The translations under genes and the position numbers were made by a program. Source: Sphagnum compactum (Eukaryota > Bryophyta > Sphagnopsida > Sphagnales). From it: a DNA stretch of 64,000 nt. The DNA is taken from NCBI GenBank assembly GCA_965153455.1, contig OZ234498.1:1612001-1676000 (forward strand), read 5' to 3'. Positions 34,400-47,049 of this stretch are shown here, one piece after another; position 1 is the stretch's first letter, and the number at the start of each line of letters is the position of its first letter. The notes below the pieces were generated by a model. It searched no databases. It was not told where the DNA came from and saw only the letters and a program-made list of their open reading frames with translations.

Positions 34400-37300
34400 G
34401 AGTACGGGTGGGGTAATGTTAAGGGAGTAGTTACTTGCAATAATTATTAGTTCATATACTTCTATTTACTTAGTTATTATTTTAAGAATTACTAACTAAA
34501 TTACATAGTTTTTATCACCATTTGAATTTGAATAGAACATATGTTTATTTTTTTTTAGGAATATATTGGGAGAAGAGGAAGAGATGAAGACCCATTGTAT
34601 CATTGTAGAACATGGAACTTTAATGGAGTATGAGAAAAATATACTTTGGTTTCTAGAAAAACTTTGTTTCCATAATCATAGTGTTGTTTTGGTGTTTTTA
34701 TCATACTTTCATTATTGGATTTTAATTCTAAAACTAATTTTAAGTAGATTTGAATGAATAGACTTTGTTGGTATTAGTTTTATTTCTCTCAGTCCAAATT
34801 TTAGACTAGAATATAGGATTAGAAATGATGTATTTACCATTTGTATTTTCTACGATGCCATAAACTAGTTCTCCACACATTTGCAAATAATTTCCACTAC
34901 TTGGTCGTGCAAAACCCATTGCTACTTTAGTTTCAACATGGATGTTTTAATCTCTCATGTGTACATGTGTATTTTTTCACACAAGACTTGAACCCACAAC
35001 CTTAATCAATTGCAATGAACAAAATGTGTCATAGCTTAACTTTATTTGTTGTCGAAACATCTTTTCAAAAAAGCTCCCCGAAAGTTGATTCTTCATGTAT
35101 GCCACTAGTGCCTCATACCTCCACATGTTGCGAACTCTTGATGCCATGTCAACAAATTCCATGAAAAACAACATTGCACTCATCATACTCCAATGTTGTC
35201 CAATAGCTATTCATTGCAATGCAACCACTTGTGCAATCACTTGATGCATGGCCATAGTAAAAACAACATCCACCAATATTTTGTGCTTACACTCATAAAT
35301 TGTGTGTAGTAGGAGTAAAAACTAAAAAAACCAAAAAATAAAAAAAACCAAAAGAAAACGGAGAGAGAAAAGACCAAAGGTGAACATAATCCTCTCACAT
35401 GTCAATCACACATTTTTTATATTGGACCCTCAAATTGGACCCCATGCCTTTAAACACACTCTTGTAACTTAAGAATTGTTTTTAAAAAAATGGGAATAAA
35501 CATCACATTCAAGGTTTAGTTTGCTTCAAATTGGCCCCTAGGTTATTGGTCCTTAGACCTTTATCTAAAATGGCCATTATTTTCATATTATCTTCAATGC
35601 TAACTATATTTAATTGCCTCATATTGACAAAAAGAATCTTGGACCCAATACTAGGACCAATGTGGTACAAATTTTGAGAAATGATCCAATACCATGATTG
35701 AGTTGATATACAAATATAAAAGATGAATAAATGAAATGTTGCTCATTATTATATCCATAAATGTCAGCCATATCCACATTGTCCATTTCAAAAATGAGTA
35801 TTAAATTAAAAATTAGGTGTGAAAGTTGTTTCTTCATAAAATGACACAAAATGGGTACATGTATACATTGATTAAGAAAAAACCAAAACAAAATTCAGTA
35901 ATTAACACATGGTCTTTGATAAGGCAAGTAGTACAATCTTTACAACATACTTGTAAGGAATCATTTGAAAGGAAATAAACTAAATGACATCAAATAGATG
36001 GATCCCATCTTGAAAAAAAAACCAATGCAAAGAACAAATATTTTGATGAAAGTCTAAGGTATTGAGATCTTCATGATGTATATTACAAATATAACTAATG
36101 TCATTTTACAATAGCCTTTTAGAAAGAGATGATATCCAAAGAGGTTGACAACTTCAATGATACCTTAAGAATGTTTATCATCAATTGAAAATAGCCAAAA
36201 GGGATTTTCATGTACATGGATTAAATTTGCAAGATAAATTTTTCCTAGTGTTAAAAATATTCAAAGTTTTATTTTGAGTATTAAGGGCCTTTGTTGACAA
36301 TAACTTTTTATAAGTAATCTTAAGTGTTTATCACTACTAGGTTCTTGCCCATTCTATTACTTTAGACATCATGTGCCAAAGTAACTAGGGCATCCTTAAA
36401 TTTCAAAAGATGTGTACTAGTTTTCTTTTATTGTATTACTATTCAAAGAACTATCAAGATTTCACTTCAAGTTTCAATTCTCTTTTTCATAACCGTATCA
36501 CCATTATTGACATTAATCATCTTGATTCATTTTAATATTCTATAGATTTTCCACATAACACATTAAACCAACTTTTGCATAATAAAAACATTCACAAACA
36601 TACACATGCACACACACATATATGTACAAGTGCATAAGATTAAACATTTCACTCAAACAAAAACAAAATCTAACCCTTCAAGGAAGAAAAAGAGAAAAAG
36701 AAGATTATTTTTCATCAAATTCATTATCATGTTTTGTGAAATTCATAACGATTATATCTATTATAATTATCACTATGGTTTGGGTCATCAACTGTCTTCT
36801 CCTCAGTAAATTTTCTCCTTTGACTATCCCTATTTAATAATGTAATGTGTTTGGTTAATTGTAGTTCAACTATCTAGTTTGCCAAATATTCCCAATTGAA
36901 CTATCTCCAAGGTTTTACACTAGTTATTCCAATTGACCTATTACTTCTTTTCTAGTAATTTGATTTGTTAACATCCTTTTATAGATGATTACATTGTATA
37001 ATGTTGGATGCCAAAATGACTTTTTTCAAGCACTATTTATTATGAAGATGAAATATACATGTGATACATATATGTATGTATTATGTAGATTTCATAAAAC
37101 ATCTTTGGGGTTTAAATGATCTCCTTAAACATGGTATGAAACATCAATTAATGAACTTTATTTATGAAATTCTTGTAATTAATAATAGATAAAAGTAAAA
37201 ATAGAGTGTAAATGTTTTTTTGTCATTCTTATCGAATGTGTGGATATTGAGCTCTCCTAACTAACAACAAACATAACATTTCAACTATTCAAAGAAAATT

Positions 37301-39350
37301 TATCACAATAATTCCTATGATATATATAAGGCAAATATATAACCTGCTTGGACCTTGGTGCACAAATATGCAAATATAAGGGTATTCAAAGCATGTGCAT
37401 GCATCTTATCAAATGCACCAAGTCAACATTACATGATTCTTGACCTAAAATATATCCAAAATAATGTTGACTTCATTAAAGAAGCCAATAGTAATCTCAT
37501 AGGTTTTCGTTGATCTTAAATAAATCCATTGGAGAATAATGAAGAAATCATGTGGTATCTAAGATAATATTTCAAATGTCGAATTTTTCCACAAAAGTGA
37601 AGGGAGCAACAATAATCTTTAAAGATTTTCAAATGCAAGTGGGTTTGTGTAACATGTGTTATAACTTAATGTCATTTATTGTGGTAACTTAAGTTGATGT
37701 TCAAATTTTTGAATGAACTTGTAGAATATTATTTTAATGTATTGTGGAAAGATTTGGATAAATTTTAACTCATTTAAAAATGATTATGGAGCATTCAAAT
37801 CACTTTTAATATAATGTATCCAATGCTTTTGTTGTTTAAAATTCTTTTTCCATAAGATTCAACATGATTTGAATATTTGACATTTTTATGAGAAAAATCT
37901 TAAATACGCCTTTACATAATAGTGTTATGTGACATCTTCTTAAATCATAAATATATAGAAACAATTTTTATGTCAATTCTTCAATCACAATGTGAAACAT
38001 AGGTATATCCATACCCATGTGTACATAGTATTGTGTAAAGGTGGATATAGCAAACAATGGACATTACGATATATGGTGGCCAAATTGCCAACAACAAATT
38101 GAGTGTTTGGGGGCAATAGTAAATATTGCTATGGTGCCGACAGTAACCTATTCACATAAACTCAATAGGGTTAAGAAACCAAGGAGTGACATGTGGCAAG
38201 TTTGGGGGTAAGGGGGTTCTTTTAGATGTTTTTGCAATAGCATTGATTGGAGCTTTTGTGAAAATGTCTTCTAGAGGCAAAGAAAAGGGTAACCACATGG
38301 AAATGATGATGGGAGGTTTTTTTGAGACAAAAATGGAAGGCATGGAGATGGTGATGGGGATAATGTTTGAGCTTCTAGAGGTGAGGGGTTATTCTTCATG
38401 GCAACTAGGGACACATCATAGGAGTCTAGGAAAAATGGGAAACAAAAAGAAAGAGCTTGAGGAATAGGAACTTGGGACTCTGGTGATAATGTTTATATAT
38501 TATGTTTTGAAAAAATTAAAGGAAAATAGGAGGAGAAAAACATGTGCATATGTAAATAGTTCTTTTGCATTTTTCAAGTTTGATTTTTTGTTGTTTTGAA
38601 GAAGAAAAAGGAGGAAGTAAAGGACAAGATGGTTTTTGAGTTTTAAATCAGTTTTAACATTTGGGAGTTAGTAGAATGGCTAAACCTCTTTGTGCTTTTG
38701 AGGTTTCCCATGGTTGACACAAATTATGGGGAAAAAAACCATGTTGTTTTTTAACGTGGGAGTTTGATTAAGGTTATATGTGGTTGAAGAACCTTTTGTT
38801 GGAAAATGAAATCTTCAAAATTATGAAATAAAAATATGGGGAAAAGGTTGTGGGTATGTGGAATAAGTAGGAAATAGAACCCATGGTGGTGTTTTCTGGT
38901 GGAGTTTCATGCATTTGTTGAGTTAAAAGGTTGAAGTTTTCAACCATGTTTAAAAAATACATATAAAAGAAATAACAAATAGTAGTAAAGGATCCATGGT
39001 AATAGCCTCTTGGCATCTAATCCAAGAGGATTAGATAAAAATGGGCCCCTAAAATTAAGCATTGAACCAAATCTATGTTTAACACATGATTCAAAAAATA
39101 TTATGCTTGAATAACAAATTTTATTCTAATGCCTCAACTTGACTAGCTACTTCATTGTTGATAAATACTCATGTCCTCAACCCCATTGGTTCATTATATT
39201 TTGACTACACCTAATATTAGTTTGGCATCAATTTTTGAACATACAAAATTAGTTTTAACGTTGAGTACCTTTTTTTAAAAATCTCAGAAATGTATTATGT
39301 TTACTTTCACTTGAAAAACCTTTTACATAGTTGAATGTAACATCTTGGAA
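34400..39350. other. AT-rich intergenic DNA, no gene seen
   Basis: No supported gene. A minus-strand frame at 38,152-38,343 and the overlapping plus frame at 38,186-38,467 are open, but neither has a motif. The tRNA-like fragment at 34,984-35,020 is listed separately. Confidence 0.5.
34984..35020 (-). repeat. tRNA-like fragment, possible SINE
   Basis: On the minus strand GGTTCAAGTCT matches the B box at 10 of 11 positions (34,984-34,994), preceded by TTGCAATTGATTAAGG, a weak A-box-like segment unusually close. Probably a tRNA-derived SINE fragment. Confidence 0.35.
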
Positions 39351-39356
39351 GTGATA

Positions 39357-41136
39357 CATTATGAAAAATTGTGTATGTGGAAACCTCAGCACTATGCAAC
39401 CAAAGTTTTAAAACAACTAATTTGCAACTACACTACAATTATCCCAGAGAAATATGGGGAATTAAAAAAAAAATACCATGTTAAAAATTGTGAATTTCTA
39501 TTATAGTTGCATATCAGTCCCAAGATGGACCTTTATATGGATGCATGTATGCACCATATATATGATTTTGGTCAACCATGTTTGAATTCGTTAACAAATT
39601 GCATGATAATCACAAATTACAATTACAATGCAATTGGATCTTTGTGCAACTACCCAACTATCAATTATAATACAAACAATATTGTAATTAATTAACCTAT
39701 CATATAATGAAATATGGATACCAAAATTTAATAAATTAAATAGAATATTAATATTAAATATTACTAACTATTAGTTTTTAAATTATTATTTTAGGGTAAG
39801 CTACCATAACCTAATTTAGCCGAATTAAAAATTAATAATAGCTAAGCTAGGGTATTATTTAATAATAATGATAATGGTATTATTATTATACATTAATATC
39901 TAATTTCTATATTAATATTTAATATTATTACTTATTACTATTATGAACTGTAATAGTTAATATACTTAGTAGATAAACTATGTTAGGATATATTTGCCCG
40001 TCATTGATTATTGGCCAATGATTGAACAATTTTGGATCTTTCTTGTTTCTTGTTTAGTTTGTATGATGTAAAACATTATGGGAATGTCAAAGTAAGTTTT
40101 ACATTATAAGTTTTAGCTTCATAGGCAAAGGAACAACACATAAGAAACATAAAACATGTCGAAATCGCATGTGTGTTTTTAAAAGAATGACATTTCATTT
40201 TTAAACCTCATATCTTACTTGTTTTTTATCTATTAAATTAACGATTTAAAGTGCTATGGATGTGCCACATTAAGATTTATATTAACTATTTGAGCTCCAA
40301 AGGTAAAGAAATAACATATAAAAGCTATGAAGAAGACAAATGTGTTGATTTTAAAGTTTGAATTAGGTTGGTGACTGAACATTGACTCCATGAACTTTTG
40401 ATAACCATATATTCCTCATTTAGTGTCTTTTTTGAGCAATCTACATTGTTGTGGGTGTGTTAAGTCAAAGTTTAAGAAAACCTTTTGCATATGAAATGCA
40501 AAGGGACAATGCCTTAAAATCTAAAACTCTTTGAGAGCTTAAGTGTTCATTCATTGACCTATTTTTAATAGTTGCAAGTAAGTTGCAGCTAGGATGCAAC
40601 TAATTTTTTTCCCCCATATTATTTGTCCTACTTTTCAAATTTGTAAAATATATAATTAAGTGCACTAGGAGTATTAAAAAAAAATGACATGTGAAATAAA
40701 CCAATTAAAGAAGGTTTGGCCCTAAATGTTAAACCTAGAATAACATAAGATTATCCCAAATTACCTATTTACCTAGCTTAAGCCTACTACATGTCTACCT
40801 TTCCTATATTAGGTTACCTACCTAAACCTAAATGCCACATGTCAACATCTTATTGGCCTTAAGTTTAATGATTTAAATTAAACTAATAAAATTTAAAAAT
40901 CAATATAAATTTAATATTGTTATGTGTCCATTGATGATTTATCAACTCATCATTGCCGAGTCAACACATTGTTGCTTATATAGTTACATAGTAGTTGTAA
41001 TGTAATGGCATAGTAGTTGCAATGATTAAGTTCAGAATTGACATTCATGTTGTAAAAATACAGTAAATTACAAGTGATGTTGCAATTCAAAACCCCAATT
41101 GCAAGCCTAGTTGCAAAACACCATATTTTCTCATGG
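39357..41136. mobile_element. long-inverted-repeat element L1, copy 2
   Basis: The left end CATTATGAAAAATTGTG, then GAAACCTCAGCACTATGCAA, CAACTAATTTGCAACTAC and AGAAATATGGGGAATTA, matches the left arm of copy 1 at 23,149. The right end, read inward from about 41,136, is CATGAGAAAATATGG followed by TTTTGCAACTAGG and AATTGCAACATCACTTG, a diverged inverted copy. It is 1.78 kb with no coding capacity. A related internal segment (GTTGCAGC ... CCCCCATATTA) lies at 40,565-40,620. Confidence 0.65.
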
Positions 41137-41139
41137 TGA

Positions 41140-44100
41140 TAGTACTTTCATATTGAATTTTTTTAATATGCAACAAAAGTGAATAAATAATTAAACAAAT
41201 GGAATTTATTTAGCTACTGTTTACATATACAAGATTTTAAAAGTCTTCATCAAAACATTACATTTTTTGATATTGATTGATGCCTTAAAACAAGTTCAAA
41301 TCCATCATTTGATGGTTGTAATTAACAAATTTAATCATCATACTAAATGGCAAATTGACAAACAAATCACTTATAAGTTCATTAAATAAAGAAATATAAT
41401 TGAATGATTAATCTTGCAAAATATTAATCATTAAATTTTTACATTTTAATATTTTGATTTTCAATTTATAGAACAAATATGATAATTGCGAGATCATATT
41501 TCAATTTATGCAATCTATAGGAACCAAAATAACTTCAAAACCCAAGTGACACTTACATTTAAATAACAAGATATGCTTATCCATGGTGCCATTTGAAAGT
41601 AATGGTAATTGTGGCAAGTTATGTTATAATTTATAATTAATATCAGTGTTGAAAATTCAATTTAAAAAACCATCACATCCAATTTTTACTTTTGGTCTAA
41701 ATTATTTAGACTTTTGACATTGAATAATTCTTGCATGATTGGTCAAATAATGTCCATTTTGCAAGCGATTGAAATTATTGACATAAATACAAATTTGTTA
41801 ATGTTGAAAAGTTTTTCAGCATTAGGATCAAATAATGATATTTTAAAAGCACATCATTGTTTAGAAAAAGAATTGATTTAGTATTTTCTTTGGGAATTCT
41901 CCAATATATGTATAAATTTCAAAAGTCCTAAGTTGTCACATGTAGATGGGGGATAATGTACATTACACATTAAATGTTTTTGAAGCTTATAATTTATATA
42001 AAATGAAGCATGATATAGTGCATGCATTTTGGTATGGTGTGATCATTTTAAATTTAATTTGTAGCATAAAACATGCACAAGTTGCAAATGAATGTATATT
42101 CATCAATGACAATCACAAATAACATGAAGTAGTGGGGCAATACCAAAAATAACATAAAGGTGCTTGACCAAGTTGCAAAAGCCTTCATTTAAAAAATATT
42201 GAATAATGAAAATCCTTTTGATCATTTAAGCTTAAAAGGTTTTTAACATTTTGATCTTGATTTCCAATATATTCAAAATTTTAATTTTTCGATATATCTT
42301 TATTTATTTATAACAAATAGAAGTTACATTAAAATTCAAAAAATTCTTGATCTTAACCTTGGGGGGCATTAAATATTAAAAGTGTGCACTATTATTTTAG
42401 GCAATACAAAGTATTGTTTGGGAGTATTATGTGAATGAACCTTTTATTTTCTCACCTAATTATTACATAACTTTTTAATATGCACATATTTAAATCACTT
42501 AAATTTAATAAATTAATAATTTTTTGCATCAAATTTTGATATCTTATATTTATTTAAAATTTTAATTTTAGTACTTGAAGTTGTGAAGAAATGATAAGGA
42601 TGAATAAAAAGTTAAAAACATGGTGGGATCACATGATAAGACTACTATTTTTTGACATACCATATGTATTTGGCATATTTTTCAAGGGTACATTCACATT
42701 AATAGGAACCAAAGCAAGTGCAAGATTATTGCTTGATTTTGCATGTTTTTGGATAAAAAATTGTACTAATGCTATAAATATCTAATACGTTTACATAATA
42801 ATGTTTCTAATTTATATTATGGGAACATTTGCAACAATTTGGATTGAATTTGATGAATATAAAATATTCAATAGCATTTAAAGCTTTATAAGTAGTGCTT
42901 TTGTTATTTTTTTCAGTTTTTGAAAGATTTGAAATGCTTTCAAAATGACCTAATCATGTACAATCATTATTCACAACTAAAGGGTGTGGTCACTGTAAAA
43001 GGAGCCATTGCAACAAAGGCCATAATCCTTTTGTTTTACAAAACATTCATGTGGCTTCCACACACCAAACATTTTTTCATAAATTCTACTAGAAATATAT
43101 TATATAAATTTTTAATCATCAATTTTGATGAAAAATATATTTGACATACTTTTAAAATATATTTACGAGAATTAATATTGAAACATTAAATGACATGTAT
43201 TTCATAATCAATTTCATATAGGTTATGCAAAATTTTGCATTTAAGCCATAATTTGCTGATTATTTATGCAAATTTCAAAAGTAGCCACTAATAAAGTAAA
43301 CCAAAAAACTTACAAACATTCAATTTTAAAGGAAGTTTTCTAAATTATGTGTTTTTGGGGGTCATAAGCACATTCATAACACATTTATGTATCATGGTGC
43401 AAACAAGATATTTTTTGCCTACTTGTTTTGTTGTTTTCTATTTGTAAAGTAGGAAAAAACAAGGTAAACCTTATAACCTTCCTCTAGCATTTCAAATCAA
43501 ATGGAACCTTTAGATTTCCTCATTGGCCCCTCTCACCTCCCTTTAGCTTTTCAAAAAACAATTCTACCATGTCATTTGGACTTGGAAAAATACCCCAAAA
43601 TTATCTCCAAAATTATGTTAGTTTTTAATGTTGGGGATGAATTCAGCTATGAAAACAAACCCATTGACAAAAGAAAATATTAAAATGTTTATCACATCAA
43701 TATTGAAGGTTGAGAAAAAAAAAATTATTTTGCAAAAAAAATCATATATTTTCAAATACTTGAAATCTAAATTTCAAATTGCTAAAAATTAAAAGTCTAA
43801 TTCAAGTACTTGCAAGTGCATTGGAAAAACATAACTATATCAATTTAGCTTTTGAAACCAATGCAAACAATAGTTAAGAAAGAATGTACCCAACAAAATT
43901 GATATTATTTTAACAAATTCATCTACTTTTTGTACCTTTTATTTGGAGACCCCAATGTTTGCAACATGTAGTTATTTTTTGGGTTACTTTATCATGCTTT
44001 CACCCATCACCAAATTAAAGCATTTTCTAATATCAAGTCTTTATAATCATTGATATACAACTTTCCATGCATTTTGAAAATAAATGATTTAGTATTACAT

Positions 44101-45180
44101 ATCATTAAAGACATTTGAAGTTAAAAGCACCAAGTCAACGCTATGTTCCCATTGTTTTATATCATAAAAAAAACTAGTTAAACATTGTCACATTACACAA
44201 AAATCATGCAAATGTAAGTTCACAAGTATACAAACATTTAGAACTAAACCTCACTACATTTTGATGTTTAAAATTTATGCAATTATATTTCAAAGTCATG
44301 GGGGTGCAATATTTGATGCAAGTCCTTGGTTCCTTTGATAAAGAATGCGCCCTAAAATACATAACAATATAATATGTCATGACCAAAGAAATGAGTACTA
44401 TTTGCCACTATAAATGTGGAAAAATATACTAGTTTACTTACTAACCTATCAATTGAACCTACTAACAATTACTACTTTCAATCTTTAGTACATATATTAT
44501 ATATATTTTATCTTATTCTCCTATTGAAGATTGACACATACCCTATATTAAATATATATTAATTTTTAGAATAAACACAAAATCCCATTATAAAACTAAT
44601 TATTTATTATAAATTCTACCTAACAACCAATATATCTGACCCTACAATTTTTTGAGCATATAAAACACAACCTTGCCTGAATTTGAAAAAAAATAATTAA
44701 AAATAAAAAAAAGTCTTCCCAAGGCCCTAAATCTCCATGTATTTCAACCATGGATAATTCTTGTTTCCATCTTTTGCATAATTTCATCTTCAAATTCTCT
44801 TGACGATACTTTTCTAGAAAAAACTTTCATTTGTATATCTATTGACAATGAATGTTTGTACAAGTTAAACATCTAACCAAGCATCAACATCAAGACCTTA
44901 ATGCAACATCCGGTTTTGAACTAACTAGCAGTTCCCCAATTTGAGGTTTAAAAATCAAGTCTCAATGTTTTGCAAAATCAAAGTTTTAATGCAAATCTTT
45001 TTATATTTCCAAAAGCAAATTGTGTTACCTTATTCACATTACACATTTGGCTTTAAACTACACGTATCAGCCACCCCAAGATACCACTGTAACCAAAAGA
45101 AAAGGGCAAGATCCAACAACAACTCGGCCCCTCTGATCAAGTTCACGCTGACAGAGATACAATTGGGCGTTCGTCCATGA
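41140..45180. other. AT-rich intergenic DNA, no gene seen
   Basis: The most AT-rich part of the window. Open frames at 42,591-42,785, 42,920-43,144 and 43,501-43,683 (plus) have somewhat protein-like content but no recognisable motif and no linking splice sites; not called. Confidence 0.5.
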
Positions 45181-45189
45181 AACAAACAG

Positions 45190-46060
45190 CATGACAAAAT
45201 GTGCAGCTCCAAGTCCAGAGCTTCTGCCTTCTAGTCCTACCAAACCCTACTGAGATGCACACATCCCCAATGCAAAAACCCCTTCACTGAACTGCCTCAG
45301 ACATAGTTCCTACTCATGCAAATCGACCAGACAGAATTCCAAAGATTGAGATTCAGAGCTCATGATTTACAGAATTTCCCCGACAGCACAAGCTTCCCAC
45401 TCCAGTATGCTCATCCAGAACTATGCATCCTACTCGGCTAAATTGCTGGCGCAGCGGAAAGTTTTAGCAACACAGCCAAGCTTTTTACATAAACAGACCT
45501 ACAGAGTGAAATGTCTACACTCTACTAAGCTTGTCTGACCTATTCAGCTCTATCTCATCCTCTTGAAGCAATGATCAGACTGTCCAGAAAAACTTCCGAG
45601 CTCACCACGCTCTCCAAAATCAGACCTCACTAGCTATCCTCCAAGCTTCCCTCTTACTCTTCCTCCCCAAAATTCTCCTCCGTCTATCTGCCTATGCTCT
45701 CCTCTCTCCTGCTGATCTACTGATCTCTCCAGAAAAACAGCCACACTTCCAGACCTGCAGCTCCTCCTCCTCTCCGTTTTCCCCCAGCTTCCATCACAAG
45801 CTTCCCTTTTTCCGTTACTCCGCCGCCTCCGTGCCTTCCACTTCGGCTCATCAATGCCGCTCCACTCCTCTCCATCACTCGCGCCGCCTCCTTCTTGTAC
45901 AACATCCCACACACACCCAGAGACAAGCCTCCCCATGCACTTCCATGCAGGAGTAATGGAGAGACTGCCGTAGCTAAATGACGGCTACTAAAGTAAAGAT
46001 TAAATCCCAAGATCAGCCAGCGTTCACACAGGCGTTGGCGACCTAATTTCGTGTTACACC
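45190..46060. promoter_or_regulatory. CpG-retaining, pyrimidine-rich island
   Basis: GC rises sharply, with many CpGs around 45,680-45,960 (TACTCCGCCGCCTCCGTGCC, CACTCGCGCCGCCTCC). The plus strand is C/T-rich and the minus strand purine-rich. Minus-strand frames at 45,634-45,936 and 45,717-46,064 consist of Gly/Arg/Glu-rich low-complexity sequence and are probably not proteins. Candidates are a promoter or 5' leader of a minus-strand transcript, or an LTR/leader of a retroelement. Confidence 0.4.
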
Positions 46061-46184
46061 ACATATATGTGGAGATCTTCTGTACAAATTTGCAAACATG
46101 TAGTAATAAAAATGATTCCCTTCAATACCTTTCAGGTTTATTCTAACTTCTTAATCTCATGATAAGACATTATGAAACGCAGTT

Positions 46185-46325
46185 TACCACCAAAATTGAT
46201 GGTTTTCTGAGGTTCACGCACCCTTGAATGCTAATGTACTTTTTTGCAGGTTTTCTTTGAATCTCACCCTGTGTATGACGAAACTCAGGGTTCTGGTGCT
46301 GTGTTTGTCTGTCTTTACCCATAAC
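46185..46325 (-). repeat. dispersed repeat R3, copy 2 (inverted)
   Basis: The reverse complement reads CAGCACCAGAACCCTGAGTT, CATACACAGGGTGAGATT, GTACATTAGCATTCAAGGG and AAACCATCAAT, collinear with 14,787-14,908. No R1 copy adjoins it here. Confidence 0.85.
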
Positions 46326-46625
46326 TTCTATTATGTGAACAAATAGAACTGATTTAGCAAAATAAAAAATAAAAAATCATATGAGAACAGCATGTTTAGC
46401 TCATTCAAATTATTGTGTCACATCTGATATGGTTTACTTCTTTCTTTTTTTTTCATATAAGAAGAGGCATGTGCATACACTCATGTGTACACATGGTCCT
46501 TGAGACCCTCAATACATTCAGTGATGAAATGTTTTTAGACAGGCGCTTGTTGTGAAACTGAGATTTGTCCAATGAAGAAAAAATTTCACTACTTAACAGG
46601 CCATATCACGATGCAAATGGCTTTA

Positions 46626-47046
46626 CCCCCTTATGGCAAGTTCAAACAAGCAACAACAGCTAAAATAAAGAAATTTGCTCGACAAAGTTCCCACGAAAAT
46701 GAACAGTTAAAATACGGAAATTTGTTGCATGAAGTTCCCAAGAAAATGAACAGTTAAAATCAGGAATTTGTTCCATGAAATTCCCAAGAAAAGGAAGAGT
46801 GAAAATAAGGTAATTTGTTCCATGAAGTTCCCAAGACAAGGAGCACAGTTAATGGAGAAATTTGTTCCATGAAGTTCCTAAGAAAAGGAACAGTTAAAAC
46901 ACGGAAATTTGTTCCATGAAGTTCCCAAGAAAATGAACAGTTAAAATGAAGAAATTTTATTCCATAAAGTTCCCAAGAAAATGAACAGTTAAACTAAGAA
47001 GGGGTTCCATCACCAAGTTCCCCAAAATAAACTCTGGCAGTTCATG
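46626..47046 (+). repeat. 47-bp minisatellite, about eight units
   Basis: Consensus parts are GAAATTTGTTCCATGAAGTT, CCCAAGAAAATGAACAGTTA and AAATACG. Seven clear units run from 46,670 to about 46,998, with a degenerate unit on each side. Units differ by substitutions and 1-3-base indels, so the array is not very young. It lies about 1.9 kb upstream of the glutaredoxin ATG. Confidence 0.9.
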
Positions 47047-47049
47047 GTA

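Noticed and set aside
45634-46064. Gly/Arg/Glu-rich minus-strand frames as protein genes
   Set aside because: They mirror a C/T-rich non-coding composition and overlap each other in two frames.
46670-46998. Heat-shock-element-like GAA/TTC modules in the minisatellite
   Set aside because: The modules are spaced 3, 1 and 4 bases apart, not the required 2, so no canonical element is formed.
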